A stretch of DNA of 64,000 nucleotides from Pseudomonadales bacterium (GTDB lineage: Bacteria; Pseudomonadota; Gammaproteobacteria; Pseudomonadales; Porticoccaceae), in assembly GCA_024234435.1 (NCBI GenBank), contig JACKOF010000001.1, forward strand, positions 1,054,001 through 1,118,000, read 5' to 3'. The stretch's first letter is position 1. Each line of letters begins with the position of its first letter. Made by a program: the position numbers and the translations under genes. Below are positions 51,417-61,732 of this stretch, in pieces. The notes beneath the pieces were generated by a model that saw only the letters and a list, made by a program, of their open reading frames with translations, made no database searches and was not told the DNA's origin.

Positions 51417-51785
51417 ATGAAAGATTATTTTGTACCCAGGCTGTCAAAGGATAAGGATGACGATGAATGGCGTCACGATGGCAACACCGTTATTGAGGAG
51501 GTTCGGCCGCAGTTAAAGAAGCCTTCCTTGTATCGAGTGGTGTTGTTTAATGATGATTACACACCAATGGAGTTTGTTGTAGAACTGCTGGAAATCTTTT
51601 TCAATATGAACCGTGAGCAATCGACTGCAGTGATGTTAAAAGTTCATACTCAGGGAAAAGCGGTCTGCGGGGTCTATACTCGTGATATAGCAGAAACAAA
51701 GGCTATGCAGGTGAATGAGTTTTCCCGACAGCATGAACATCCGCTGCTATGTGAAATAGAGCCGGTAGTCGACGAAGACTCCTGA
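51417..51785 (+). CDS. clpS: ATP-dependent Clp protease adaptor ClpS
   Basis: A 122-residue adaptor that delivers N-degron substrates to ClpAP. The core LYRVVLFNDDYTPMEFVVEL binds the N-terminal hydrophobic residue (NDD motif) and AVMLKVHTQGKAVCGVYTRD binds ClpA. The start ATG 51417 fits the family length; TTG 51408 is an alternative. It is 36 bases before clpA. Aat and Bpt, which make such N-degrons, are encoded 3-5 kb downstream. Confidence 0.95.
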   Translation: MKDYFVPRLSKDKDDDEWRHDGNTVIEEVRPQLKKPSLYRVVLFNDDYTPMEFVVELLEIFFNMNREQSTAVMLKVHTQGKAVCGVYTRDIAETKAMQVNEFSRQHEHPLLCEIEPVVDEDS

Positions 51786-51821
51786 TATCAATATACAAAC
51801 AGATGTAACAAGAGAAGCCGT

Positions 51822-54083
51822 ATGTTAAGTCGAGATCTGGAACTGAGTTTAAACAAAGCCTTTAAAGGGGCGAGCGACAGGCACCACGAGTTTATGACGG
51901 TGGAACACCTGTTGTTAGCCTTGTTGGATAACGAATCCGCGGTTGCAGCGCTGAACTCCTGCGGTGCCAACCTGACGACGTTGCGCAGAGACCTTGACGA
52001 ATTTATCGATTCAACAACACCCCTGATCCCCCAGGACAGTGATGACCGGGATACCGAGCCAACACTGGGTTTTCAGCGCGTCTTGCAGCGTGCGGTTTTT
52101 CATGTTCAGTCATCCGGTAAAAAAGAAGTGCAGGGTGCCAATGTATTGGTTGCCATTTTCAGCGAACAGGAAAGCCAGGCTGTTTATTTCCTGAGATTAC
52201 AGAATATCACTCGCCTTGATGTGGTTAATTATATTTCTCATGGCATTTCCAAATATGCTGATCAGTCTGACCCTAGTGACGAACTTCATATACAGCAAAA
52301 TGACGAGCAGGCCGCGCCTACTCAGGAGAAAAGTCTTCTTGAACAATTTACTGTTAATCTGAACCGTCAAGCTGCACACGGCTATATTGATCCGTTGGTA
52401 GGGCGCAGTCACGAGGTTGAGCGGGTTTCCCAGATTTTGACTCGCCGTCGCAAGAACAACCCTTTGCTGGTGGGCGAATCCGGTGTCGGTAAAACAGCCA
52501 TCGCCGAAGGCTTGGCAAAACGCATTGTCGACGGTCAGGTGGCAGATCCGCTGAAAGAAAGTGTTGTCTATTCACTGGATCTTGGAGCATTGCTTGCAGG
52601 TACCAAGTATCGGGGCGACTTTGAAAAACGCTTTAAAGGTATGCTGGCAGAATTGAGTGCACAGGCGCACGCTATTTTGTTTATTGATGAAATCCATACC
52701 ATTGTTGGCGCAGGTGCCGCTTCGGGTGGTGTTATGGATGCTTCCAATTTACTTAAACCACTGCTGACGTCTGGGAAAATACGCTGCATAGGTTCAACCA
52801 CGTTTCAGGAATATCGGGGTGTCTTCGATAAAGACCGGGCTTTGTCACGACGCTTCCAGAAAGTCGATGTACTCGAACCAACAGTTGAAGAAACCATAGA
52901 AATATTGAAAGGGTTGAAGTCCCGGTTTGAAGAGCATCACGGGTTGCGTTTTACCAAGGATGCCATTCAGGCTGCAGCCCAGTTGTCTGCAAAGCATATA
53001 ACAGACCGCTTTTTACCGGACAAGGCGATTGATGTGATTGATGAAGCGGGTGCATACCAGCAGTTGCAGCCTGCATCAAAACGAAAAAAGACGGTATCTG
53101 TCAGTGATATTGAGGCCATTGTCGCCAAAATTGCCAGGATTCCTGCAAACAGCGTTTCTGCATCGGACAAGGAGCAACTTCGTTCGCTGCCAGAAAAGCT
53201 AAAGATGGTGGTATTTGGACAGGATGAAGCGATTGATGCTCTGTCAACTTCCATAAAACTGGCCCGCGCCGGTTTGCGGGAAGGGGAAAAACCAATTGGC
53301 TCCTTTCTTTTTGCCGGACCAACCGGAGTTGGTAAAACGGAAGTTTCCCGACAGCTGGCCGAAATTCTGGGTATCGAGTTGCTGCGTTTTGATATGTCCG
53401 AGTACATGGAGCGTCATACTGTTTCCAGGCTTATCGGTGCGCCTCCAGGATATGTGGGGTTTGATCAGGGTGGCCTGCTGACTGATGCTGTCACCCAAAA
53501 TCCACATTCGGTGGTATTGCTGGATGAAATCGAGAAGGCGCATCCGGAGGTGTTCAATCTTCTGCTACAGGTTATGGATCACGGTACGCTGACTGATAAC
53601 AATGGTCGCAAGGCCGATTTTCGCAATGTGATTCTGATTATGACAACCAATGCCGGGGCCGAACAGATCAGCCGTGCTTCAATTGGTTTTACCCAGCAGG
53701 ATCACAGCTCGGATGGCATGGAGATTATCAAGAAGACCTTTACGCCGGAATTCCGCAATCGTCTTGATGGCATTATTCAGTTCGGCAGCCTTAGCAAAGA
53801 AGTGGTACACACATTGGTAGACAAGTTCCTGACGCAATTGCAGGCACAGCTTGACGATAAGAGCGTTCAACTGGATGTTGATGAAGATGCTCGTGAATGG
53901 CTTGCCGAGCATGGCTATGACGCCCAGATGGGAGCTCGACCCATGGCGCGCCTGATTCAGGAAAAACTTAAAAAGCCGCTTGCAGAAGAAGTCCTGTTTG
54001 GCAAACTTGTCAGTGGCGGTACCGTTCAGGTCGGTGTTAAAGACGGTGAGCTGGTGGTTTCAACTGCTGCTCTGGTTACTTGA
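51822..54083 (+). CDS. clpA: ATP-dependent Clp protease ATP-binding subunit ClpA
   Basis: A 753-residue AAA+ unfoldase. An N-domain (about residues 1-145) binds ClpS. D1 has Walker A GESGVGKTAIAEG and FIDEIHTIVGAG; D2 has Walker A GPTGVGKTEVSRQ and LLDEIEKAHPEVFN. The IGL-type loop for ClpP docking is expected in D2 but I did not pin it down. It forms the clpSA operon. Confidence 0.97.
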   Translation: MLSRDLELSLNKAFKGASDRHHEFMTVEHLLLALLDNESAVAALNSCGANLTTLRRDLDEFIDSTTPLIPQDSDDRDTEPTLGFQRVLQRAVFHVQSSGKKEVQGANVLVAIFSEQESQAVYFLRLQNITRLDVVNYISHGISKYADQSDPSDELHIQQNDEQAAPTQEKSLLEQFTVNLNRQAAHGYIDPLVGRSHEVERVSQILTRRRKNNPLLVGESGVGKTAIAEGLAKRIVDGQVADPLKESVVYSLDLGALLAGTKYRGDFEKRFKGMLAELSAQAHAILFIDEIHTIVGAGAASGGVMDASNLLKPLLTSGKIRCIGSTTFQEYRGVFDKDRALSRRFQKVDVLEPTVEETIEILKGLKSRFEEHHGLRFTKDAIQAAAQLSAKHITDRFLPDKAIDVIDEAGAYQQLQPASKRKKTVSVSDIEAIVAKIARIPANSVSASDKEQLRSLPEKLKMVVFGQDEAIDALSTSIKLARAGLREGEKPIGSFLFAGPTGVGKTEVSRQLAEILGIELLRFDMSEYMERHTVSRLIGAPPGYVGFDQGGLLTDAVTQNPHSVVLLDEIEKAHPEVFNLLLQVMDHGTLTDNNGRKADFRNVILIMTTNAGAEQISRASIGFTQQDHSSDGMEIIKKTFTPEFRNRLDGIIQFGSLSKEVVHTLVDKFLTQLQAQLDDKSVQLDVDEDAREWLAEHGYDAQMGARPMARLIQEKLKKPLAEEVLFGKLVSGGTVQVGVKDGELVVSTAALVT

Positions 54084-54124
54084 GCTGCTGTAGACATAGC
54101 TTGAAGGGAAAATCTGCTGGTTAA

Positions 54125-54343
54125 TCACCGGGCGCGATAGGTTATGCGCCCTTTGCTCAAGTCGTAAGGCGTCAGTTCTACCTTAACTTTGTCGCCAGTC
54201 AGAATACGGATATAGTTTTTACGCATTTTCCCTGAAATATGGGCCGTTACTACGTGTCCGTTTTCCAGCTTTACGCGGAATGTGGTGTTGGGAAGTGTGT
54301 CAATGACTTCACCTTCCATTTCAATATTGTCTTCTTTTGCCAT
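54125..54343 (-). CDS. infA: Translation initiation factor IF-1
   Basis: A 72-residue OB-fold protein, MAKEDNIEMEGEVIDTLPNT through KGRITYRAR, near-identical to IF-1 of other gammaproteobacteria. It binds the ribosomal A site during initiation. It converges with clpA, with a gap of 41 bases. Confidence 0.98.
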   Translation of the reverse strand: MAKEDNIEMEGEVIDTLPNTTFRVKLENGHVVTAHISGKMRKNYIRILTGDKVKVELTPYDLSKGRITYRAR

Positions 54344-54477
54344 GCTCGTATCTATCGGTGTATGAATTAAAAATTCTTAGTAAGGTAAGTAAGAATGAGA
54401 ATTTAACCAGGGTCATAAAAAATCAGGGCGCAATTCTGCCTGAAAAGCAGTTCATTATCAAAGGAATTAGCGGGTAA

Positions 54478-55200
54478 TCAGTTAATAAGCTGCCAGCCAT
54501 TTTTAATAAACATTTCGAGGGGGCGAAATTTGGCCTTGTACGACATTTTGTGGCACTGCTTTATCCAGTACCCAAGGTAGAGATATTCCAGCTGAAGGCT
54601 TCGGGCTAATTCAATCTGGCTGAGGATTGCAAAGGTTCCCAGACTGCGGTGAGACTCCTTTGGATCAAAGTAGGTATAAATTGCCGAAATACCATTGTCG
54701 AGCAGATCAACAACAGCCGCTGCAATTAACACTCCTTGATGGCGGTATTCAATAATACGGCCATATTCAGGTAAACCACCGATAAAATCATTGTACTGCC
54801 CCCTGCTGGGAGGGTACATGTCACCATCGCTGTGCCTCTGACTGATATAGTTTTCATAAAGGGGGTAGTGCTCATCGTAGTCAACCACATTCACGACCCG
54901 AATATCGAGATCCTGATTGCGCCGGGCGCAGCGTTTCTGTTGCCTGCTAGGTGAAAAGATGGATGAGGGAATACGTGTTGCGATACAGGCTTGGCAAAAT
55001 TCGCAACGAGGTGTATAGATATACCGGCCACTGCGCCGAAAGCCAATTTCCGATAGCCCGCTGTATACGGACTGCGTGATGGCCGCTGTTGGGTCGACAA
55101 AAGCTGTGGTGGCTTCCTGTTGTGGCAGGTAACTGCACCTGTGGGGTTCTGTCAGAAACAGTTGCAAACGTTGCAGATCGGGCGATATGTCACGGGTCAT
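54478..55200 (-). CDS. bpt: Aspartate/glutamate leucyltransferase
   Basis: A 240-residue protein of the ATE/Bpt family, which transfers Leu from Leu-tRNA to N-terminal Asp or Glu, creating ClpS substrates. The CEFCQACIATRI cysteines, SGRYIYTPRCEFC, YENYISQRHSDGDMYPPS and YTYFDPKESHRSLGTFAI match the family. It lies next to aat, with a gap of 38 bases, as in Pseudomonas. Confidence 0.94.
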   Translation of the reverse strand: MTRDISPDLQRLQLFLTEPHRCSYLPQQEATTAFVDPTAAITQSVYSGLSEIGFRRSGRYIYTPRCEFCQACIATRIPSSIFSPSRQQKRCARRNQDLDIRVVNVVDYDEHYPLYENYISQRHSDGDMYPPSRGQYNDFIGGLPEYGRIIEYRHQGVLIAAAVVDLLDNGISAIYTYFDPKESHRSLGTFAILSQIELARSLQLEYLYLGYWIKQCHKMSYKAKFRPLEMFIKNGWQLIN

Positions 55201-55238
55201 AATAAACCGCCATGAGTCAAAAAGTGTTTACAGCGTGA

Positions 55239-55943
55239 CTAGACTGTAATCGAATCGAGTGTATCCGGCCAGCGGCATTGCTTCTTTTTTAATTGTGAAA
55301 ACTGCAACAAAAACTGTGCGCGCGTTATTGTCTGTGCGCCCAGCGATTGCAAATGTGGATTTGGCAATTGGCAATCAATTAACTCAAACCCGCGTTGCTG
55401 GCAAAGTTTGTCGAGATAAATCATTGCCACTTTTGACGCGTTGCTAACGGTACTGAACATGGACTCTCCGCAGAAAACACCACCAACCGCAACGCCATAA
55501 AGCCCACCAACGAGCTCTTGATTCAACCAGACTTCAATTGAATGGGCATGGCCTTCATGATTAAGCTTGCAGTAGCTTTTTATCATTTGTTCGGTAATCC
55601 ATGTGCCATCAGAATAGGCCCGAGGGGCAGCACAGGCACGAATGACAGCGTGAAAAGCCTGGTTCGTGGTAATTTGCCACGCTGTTTGTCGAAGCACTTT
55701 GCGGAGAGAGCGTGAAACCACCAGTTTGTTGGGGTAAATCACTGCTCGAGTACCCGGTGACCACCAGAGAATAGGCTGACCGCTTTCGTACCAAGGAAAT
55801 ATGCCGCAGGAATAGGCGGAGAGCAGGGTGTCAGTTGACAGGTTGCCCCCAATGGCCAGTAGACCATCGGGAGTGCCCAGTGTCGATTCGGGGTCAGGAA
55901 ATACCGGCCTTTCCGAATCCAGCAGAACAGGCCCTGCCATCAA
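55239..55943 (-). CDS. aat: Leucyl/phenylalanyl-tRNA--protein transferase
   Basis: A 234-residue enzyme that adds Leu or Phe to N-terminal Lys or Arg. FPDPESTLGTPDGLLAIGGN, YSCGIFPWYESGQPILWWSP and GGVFCGESMFS are signature parts. It starts 4 bases after the trxB stop (counted on the minus strand). It supplies N-degrons to ClpS-ClpA, encoded nearby. Confidence 0.96.
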   Translation of the reverse strand: MMAGPVLLDSERPVFPDPESTLGTPDGLLAIGGNLSTDTLLSAYSCGIFPWYESGQPILWWSPGTRAVIYPNKLVVSRSLRKVLRQTAWQITTNQAFHAVIRACAAPRAYSDGTWITEQMIKSYCKLNHEGHAHSIEVWLNQELVGGLYGVAVGGVFCGESMFSTVSNASKVAMIYLDKLCQQRGFELIDCQLPNPHLQSLGAQTITRAQFLLQFSQLKKKQCRWPDTLDSITV

Positions 55944-55947
55944 TAGC

Positions 55948-56904
55948 TTACGACTGCTCGTCGAGATATTTTTCTGCGTCTAATGCAGCCATGCAGCCCG
56001 ACCCTGCAGAAGTAACTGCCTGGCGGTAAACATGGTCTGCTACATCACCAGCAGCAAAAATGCCTGGCACGTTGGTTGCGGTAGCATTGCCCTCAATACC
56101 GCTTTTAACGGTGATATAGCCATTTTTCATATCCAGCTGGCCTTCAAAAATATCGGTATTCGGCTTGTGTCCAATCGCAATAAAGACACCACTGACATCC
56201 AGTTGCTGGCTGCTGTCATCAACAGTACTGTTCAACTTTAGTCCAGTAACACCGCGTTCATCGCCCAGCACTTCATCGAGAGTATGGTTCCAGAGGAGAT
56301 TGATATTACCATTGGCTGCGCGTTCCAGAATCTTATCCTGCAGGATTTTTTCCGAACGCAGAGCATCACGGCGATGCACCAGCGTCACCTCGCTACAGAT
56401 ATTCGAGAGATAGAGCGCCTCTTCAACAGCGGTATTGCCGCCGCCGATAACAGCCACTTTCTGGTCGCGGTAGAAGAAGCCGTCACAGGTTGCACACGCA
56501 CTGACCCCCTGACCCATGTATGCTTCCTCAGAAGGCAGGCCCAGATACTGGGCTGAAGCGCCAGTGGCGATAATTAGAGCATCACAAGTGTAGGTATTAC
56601 TTCCTTTCAGGGTAAAGGGACGTTGGTTGAAATCAACGCTGTCAATGTGATCAAAAATGATTTCCGTGTTAAAGCGTTCGGCGTGCTTCTGCATGCGTAC
56701 CATCAAATCGGGGCCCTGCAAGCCTTCCACATCACCAGGCCAGTTATCAACCTCGGTAGTCGTGGTAAGCTGGCCACCTTGTTGCATACCCGTAATAACG
56801 ACTGGGTTCAGGTTGGCCCTGGCAGCATAAATGGCTGCAGAGAAACCGGCAGGGCCAGAGCCCAGAATAATAAGTTTGTGGTGTTGCACTGATTGTTCTG
56901 ACAT
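55948..56904 (-). CDS. trxB: Thioredoxin reductase
   Basis: A 318-residue flavoprotein that reduces thioredoxin with NADPH. FAD motif GSGPAGFSAAIY at residues 15-26, redox centre C137-A-T-C140, NADPH motif GGGNTAVEEALYL, and the C-terminal FAAGDVADHVYRQAVTSAGS. The start at 56904 (MSEQSVQ) is preferred; another ATG at 56931 would add nine residues. Confidence 0.95.
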   Translation of the reverse strand: MSEQSVQHHKLIILGSGPAGFSAAIYAARANLNPVVITGMQQGGQLTTTTEVDNWPGDVEGLQGPDLMVRMQKHAERFNTEIIFDHIDSVDFNQRPFTLKGSNTYTCDALIIATGASAQYLGLPSEEAYMGQGVSACATCDGFFYRDQKVAVIGGGNTAVEEALYLSNICSEVTLVHRRDALRSEKILQDKILERAANGNINLLWNHTLDEVLGDERGVTGLKLNSTVDDSSQQLDVSGVFIAIGHKPNTDIFEGQLDMKNGYITVKSGIEGNATATNVPGIFAAGDVADHVYRQAVTSAGSGCMAALDAEKYLDEQS

Positions 56905-57190
56905 GAATAAATCCCAATTCGTTTGATTCAATACTAAATTTTATGGCCAGGCTTTTGCGAAGATGTTAGCGGTTTCGGATAAAGCAGCTGAATTTGTTGG
57001 TTATGATAATGAATTAACAGATGCTCCGCCAAATAAGATTTATCAATCGCCCGGATTGCACCAGTTTATGGCTTGTGCCTGTTTAGTCTGATATTTGCTA
57101 GGACCTTACTGGTATTTCAGTATGACAGCATTACAATAGCCCTCTGATAGAAATACTTTATCCCCTTTAACCTCTGACTGAGTATTTGGT

Positions 57191-59569
57191 TTGGCCACAG
57201 ACAGGAAAGTTGCAAGCAAGCGAAAGGCCGACAAAGAAGCTGCGGCCGCGCCCAGACAACTGTCACCGAGAGCTCGGTTGATTCTTCGGGAAGGTGCGTT
57301 AATTGGCTGGCTGGTGGTCTGCGTTTATCTGCTGCTGGCACTATCCACCTATTCAATATCCGATCCCGGTTGGTCTCATACCGGTGATGGCAGCGAAATT
57401 CACAATGTTTCAGGTATTACGGGCTCCTGGTTAGCCGACATATTCTTTTCACTGTTTGGTTATATTGCCTACCTGTTCCCTGTTTTGCTGGCAGTGCGGG
57501 CCTGGAAAGTGTTCCGTTCTCACAAAGAGGATGAAAGCAGCTTCGACGGTGTTGTCTTTGCGCTTCGGATTCTCGGTTTGATACTGGTGATGGTGAGTGC
57601 CACTGCTCTGGCATCGCTGCATTATAGCCATCTCCCTACGGCCATGCCCATGGGGTGGGGCGGTATTCTCGGTGACACGGTGGGCGCTGCTGCCGAAGGT
57701 GCTTTCAGTTACATTGGCAGCACTCTGATACTGGTCGCTATTTTTCTCTTCGGTTTAACGATTTTTACCGACATTTCCTGGCTCGCCTTGATTGACAAGC
57801 TGGGCCGGTGGGCAATCACAGCCTCGGACATTATCAGAAGTCGCTTTGAAGCTCGCAAAGCACGCCGTGAAGACAGGGAAAAAGCTGAAGAGGCCCAGCA
57901 GCGGCGTATAGAGGTGATTGAGAAACAGGCGAGAAAAGAGCTTACTCGCAAGCCGCCCAGCATTCAGTTGCAGCAGAAACCTGCAGCCCCTAGCAAGCGC
58001 GCGGAGAAAGAAAAGCAAACCAGCCTGTTTGAGGAACCAGTAAAAGGCTCTCTGCCGCCTATCAGTTTGCTGGACCGGGCTGACCCGCCTTCCGACAAAG
58101 GTTTCTCAAAGGAATCATTGGAAGCGATGTCAAAATTACTGGAGTTAAAACTCCAGGACTTCGGGGTAACGGCAGAGGTGGTTGAAGTATTGCCTGGCCC
58201 GGTCATCACCCGCTTTGAAATCCAGCCTGCAGCCGGAGTCAAAGTCAGTCGTATCACCAATCTGGCAAAAGATTTGGCCCGCTCCCTGGCCGTTGTCAGT
58301 GTGCGGGTGGTCGAAGTGATACCCGGCAAATCAGTGGTGGGCATCGAGATTCCCAACGAGCATCGCGAAATTGTACGACTGAGCGAAGTGCTGTCATCAG
58401 AAGTTTACGACCATGCCAAGTCTCCGCTGACACTGGCGCTCGGGCATGATATTTCCGGTGTCCCCATGGTCGCCGACCTGGCTCGCATGCCTCATTTGTT
58501 GGTGGCCGGAACCACAGGCTCTGGTAAATCGGTGGGCATTAATGCCATGCTGCTCAGTCTGCTCTACAAGGCCGGTCCGGAAGATGTTCGTCTGATTCTG
58601 GTAGACCCGAAAATGCTTGAGTTGTCTGTTTACGACGATATCCCCCACTTGTTGACCCCGGTAATCACGGATATGAAAGACGCGGCCAACGGTTTGCGCT
58701 GGTGTGTTGGGGAAATGGAGCGACGCTACAAACTGATGGCAGCGCTGGGCGTACGAAACCTGTCCGGTTATAACCGAAAAGTTGCTGATGCAGAAGCTGC
58801 GGGAACACCAATAGTAGACCCTCTCTGGCAGCCGGACCCTGGTGCAAGTCTGTTTGATGACGAAAATGGTCAGCAGGCTCCGGAACTGAATAAACTGCCG
58901 TATATTGTTGTTGTGATCGATGAATTTGCTGACATGATGATGATTGTTGGCAAAAAAGTGGAGCAGTTGATTGCCCGCATTGCACAAAAAGCAAGAGCCG
59001 CAGGCATTCACCTGATTCTCGCCACACAACGCCCCTCGGTTGATGTTATCACAGGTTTGATCAAAGCTAATGTGCCCAGCAGGATTGCCTTTCAGGTTTC
59101 ATCCAAGGTGGACTCCCGGACTATTCTTGATCAGGGTGGTGCCGATCAGTTGCTTGGCCACGGCGATATGCTTTATCTACCACCGGGCACTGGTGTGCCG
59201 GTCAGGGTCCATGGCGCCTTTGTTGACGACCATGAAGTTCACAAAGTGGTGGCTGACTGGAAGCGACGCGGGGCGCCAGAGTATCTCGATGAAATTCTCG
59301 ATCAGAGCATAACCGCTGAAATTGCCGTACCAGGTTTTGCTGCTGAGGGCAGTGGAGACAGCGATGATGAATCAGACCCACTGTATGACGAAGCTGTCGC
59401 CCTGGTAATTGACTCCCGTAAGGCTTCTATTTCATCCGTTCAACGTAAGTTGCGTATAGGTTACAACCGGGCAGCCCGCCTTATCGAACAGATGGAAGCG
59501 TCGGGAGTGGTGAGTGAAATGAGCAGTAACGGAAACCGTGAAGTGTTGGTACCTTCTCATAAAGACTGA
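57191..59569 (+). CDS. ftsK: DNA translocase FtsK
   Basis: A 792-residue divisome DNA pump. About four N-terminal membrane helices (residues 30-190) are joined by a short basic, Gln-rich linker to the motor: Walker A GTTGSGKSVG (about 440), Walker B YIVVVIDEFADMM, and IHLILATQRPSVDVITG. The C-terminal gamma domain (SSVQRKLRIGYNRAARLIEQ) reads KOPS sequences and activates XerD. The start is TTG 57191 with no strong ribosome-binding site, so its N-terminus is uncertain. Confidence 0.95.
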   Translation: MATDRKVASKRKADKEAAAAPRQLSPRARLILREGALIGWLVVCVYLLLALSTYSISDPGWSHTGDGSEIHNVSGITGSWLADIFFSLFGYIAYLFPVLLAVRAWKVFRSHKEDESSFDGVVFALRILGLILVMVSATALASLHYSHLPTAMPMGWGGILGDTVGAAAEGAFSYIGSTLILVAIFLFGLTIFTDISWLALIDKLGRWAITASDIIRSRFEARKARREDREKAEEAQQRRIEVIEKQARKELTRKPPSIQLQQKPAAPSKRAEKEKQTSLFEEPVKGSLPPISLLDRADPPSDKGFSKESLEAMSKLLELKLQDFGVTAEVVEVLPGPVITRFEIQPAAGVKVSRITNLAKDLARSLAVVSVRVVEVIPGKSVVGIEIPNEHREIVRLSEVLSSEVYDHAKSPLTLALGHDISGVPMVADLARMPHLLVAGTTGSGKSVGINAMLLSLLYKAGPEDVRLILVDPKMLELSVYDDIPHLLTPVITDMKDAANGLRWCVGEMERRYKLMAALGVRNLSGYNRKVADAEAAGTPIVDPLWQPDPGASLFDDENGQQAPELNKLPYIVVVIDEFADMMMIVGKKVEQLIARIAQKARAAGIHLILATQRPSVDVITGLIKANVPSRIAFQVSSKVDSRTILDQGGADQLLGHGDMLYLPPGTGVPVRVHGAFVDDHEVHKVVADWKRRGAPEYLDEILDQSITAEIAVPGFAAEGSGDSDDESDPLYDEAVALVIDSRKASISSVQRKLRIGYNRAARLIEQMEASGVVSEMSSNGNREVLVPSHKD

Positions 59570-59602
59570 TCGACCATTCCGAAAAGCACCCTGGATAACT
59601 CA

Positions 59603-60316
59603 ATGAAACGTTACTTGACTCTATTGAAAATAATAATGCGTAATACGCTGAACCTGATGGTGGCTTTATGCCTCGGTTTTACTGGCTGTGTATTTGCAGG
59701 CGGAGAGAGGGCGGTTAAGCCTGCTGGTGAGGCTGAATATACACCATTACTTGACGCTGTTGCTCACCTGCAGCAGGTGCTGGCACCACTGAACAGCTTT
59801 TCCGCCAGGTTTAAGCAATCTGTATATGCACCTGACGGCTATCCATTGCAGTACTCCAGCGGTGAACTGAAAGTGATGAGACCCGGTAAAATTTACTGGG
59901 CCAGTGAAGCGCCTATGGAGCAGTTAGTGATTGCCGACGGTGAAACACTGTGGATTTACGATCCGGATCTTGAGCAAGTAACCATCCGCCCATTCCAGAA
60001 GGATATCGCCAATACACCGGCTGTATTATTTATTGGTGCACTGGATAATCTTGCTGATTATTATCAGGTAACCAGTGAAACTCTGCAGGATACCCAGCAA
60101 TTCACTCTGATACCGGTCGACCGCAATAGTCTTTACAGCAAAATGGGTATGGGGTTTAGCGGTACGACACCGGTTTCGATGGATCTGTGGGACAGCCTAG
60201 GGCAACGGACGGCAATTCTGTTTGAAAACCCGCAACTAAACCCGCAGATAGATCAAGCATTATTCGATTTTGTACCTCCACAAGGTGTTGATATTTTGGT
60301 CAATGAAGAGCGCTGA
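59603..60316 (+). CDS. lolA: Outer-membrane lipoprotein carrier LolA
   Basis: A 237-residue periplasmic chaperone. The hydrophobic signal region (about residues 12-32) is followed by FSARFKQSVYAPDG, SSGELKVMRPGKIYWASEAP and ADGETLWIYDPDLEQVTIRP, the LolA beta-sheet. It carries lipoproteins from LolCDE to LolB. The signal ends in GFTGCVFAGG; the Cys is a poor lipobox. It stands in the ftsK-lolA-rarA order. Confidence 0.93.
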   Translation: MKRYLTLLKIIMRNTLNLMVALCLGFTGCVFAGGERAVKPAGEAEYTPLLDAVAHLQQVLAPLNSFSARFKQSVYAPDGYPLQYSSGELKVMRPGKIYWASEAPMEQLVIADGETLWIYDPDLEQVTIRPFQKDIANTPAVLFIGALDNLADYYQVTSETLQDTQQFTLIPVDRNSLYSKMGMGFSGTTPVSMDLWDSLGQRTAILFENPQLNPQIDQALFDFVPPQGVDILVNEER

Positions 60317-60333
60317 AACAGCATTGCGGCAAT

Positions 60334-61704
60334 ATGAATGATTTATTCAGTCAGCAGGTTTACCAGCCACTGGCATCCCGGATGCGGCCTTCAAACCTGG
60401 ACGACTTTTTCGGCCAACAACACTTGCTGGGCGAGGGTAAATCACTGCGCGAATCCATTTTGGCGGGTCAGCTGCATTCCATGGTTTTCTGGGGGCCTCC
60501 CGGCGTGGGGAAAACCACATTGGCGCGTATTATTGCCGATTCTGTCGATGCGCATTTGGAGTCTGTCTCGGCGGTATTGGCCGGGGTAAAGGAAATTCGC
60601 GAAGCGATTGCAAAAGCCCAGCAGGAACGCAATATGCGTGGTCGCAAAACCATTCTCTTTGTCGATGAGGTTCACCGTTTTAACAAATCCCAGCAAGATG
60701 CCTTTTTGCCATATGTAGAAGATGGCACAGTAGTGCTCATAGGTGCTACCACTGAAAATCCCTCATTCGAGCTGAATAACGCGCTGCTGTCACGCTGTCG
60801 GGTTTACGTACTGCGCAGTCTTTCGGAACAGGACATTATGGCCGTGGTGAAACGTGCTGTTGGCGACCCGGAAAAGGGGCTCAATGGGCGCGTCTCTATT
60901 AGTGATGAAGCGCTGCAATTACTTTCCTCAGCTGCGGATGGTGACGCCCGCAAAGCGCTGAATTTATTAGAAGTTGCCAGCGATCTGGCGGTAGAAGAGG
61001 GTGGTCAATCCCATATCAGCCAAAGTAGTATTGAAGAAGCTCTGGTTAATGACAGTCGTCGCTTTGACAAAGGGGGCGAGTATTTTTATGACCAGACTTC
61101 TGCGCTTCATAAAGCGGTAAGAGGTTCATCCCCGGATGCGGCGCTGTACTGGTTAACACGCATGCTTGACGGTGGTTGTGATCCGCTGTACTTGGCCAGG
61201 AGGCTGGTGAGAATGGCCAGCGAAGATATTGGCAATGCTGACCCCAGAGCGCTCTCTCTGGCGATGAGTGCCTGGGATGTTCAGGAAAGGCTCGGCAGCC
61301 CCGAAGGTGAGCTGGCGCTTGCTCAGGCAGCTGTCTATCTGGCATCGGCACCCAAGAGCAATGCAGTATACCAGGCATTTAACAAAGCACAGGCCGACGT
61401 CAGGAAAATGCCCAGCTATGAGGTGCCCTTGCATCTGCGCAATGCCGCGACAACATTAATGAAGAGCCTCGATTACGGCAAGGAATACCGATACGCTCAC
61501 AACGAACCGGGAGCTTATGCTGCGGGTGAAAATTATTTCCCAGAGGAAATAAAAAATACCCGTTATTACCTGCCTTCAGACCGAGGGTTGGAGCAAAAAA
61601 TTGCCGAAAAATTTCGACACCTGCGAGAGCTTGATGCAAACAGTGCGGAACAGCGTTACCCCGATCAGATGACAACTGATGCAAAAAAGAAGACGGTAAA
61701 ATAA
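60334..61704 (+). CDS. rarA: Replication-associated recombination protein A
   Basis: A 456-residue AAA+ clamp-loader-like ATPase that acts at stalled forks. RPSNLDDFFGQQHLLG begins it, Walker A GPPGVGKTTLAR is at about residues 52-63, Walker B LFVDEVHRFNKSQQDAFL follows, and ATTENPSFELN is the sensor I block. The tetramerisation domain with KGGEYFYDQTSALHKAVRGS ends in YLPSDRG. Length is usual. Confidence 0.95.
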   Translation: MNDLFSQQVYQPLASRMRPSNLDDFFGQQHLLGEGKSLRESILAGQLHSMVFWGPPGVGKTTLARIIADSVDAHLESVSAVLAGVKEIREAIAKAQQERNMRGRKTILFVDEVHRFNKSQQDAFLPYVEDGTVVLIGATTENPSFELNNALLSRCRVYVLRSLSEQDIMAVVKRAVGDPEKGLNGRVSISDEALQLLSSAADGDARKALNLLEVASDLAVEEGGQSHISQSSIEEALVNDSRRFDKGGEYFYDQTSALHKAVRGSSPDAALYWLTRMLDGGCDPLYLARRLVRMASEDIGNADPRALSLAMSAWDVQERLGSPEGELALAQAAVYLASAPKSNAVYQAFNKAQADVRKMPSYEVPLHLRNAATTLMKSLDYGKEYRYAHNEPGAYAAGENYFPEEIKNTRYYLPSDRGLEQKIAEKFRHLRELDANSAEQRYPDQMTTDAKKKTVK

Positions 61705-61732
61705 CAACAGACAAACGGGACGAGGTTTTTTT

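Noticed and set aside
59603..59720. LolA as a lipoprotein because of GFTGC in its signal region
   Set aside because: The residues before Cys do not fit the lipobox, and LolA works as a soluble periplasmic carrier.
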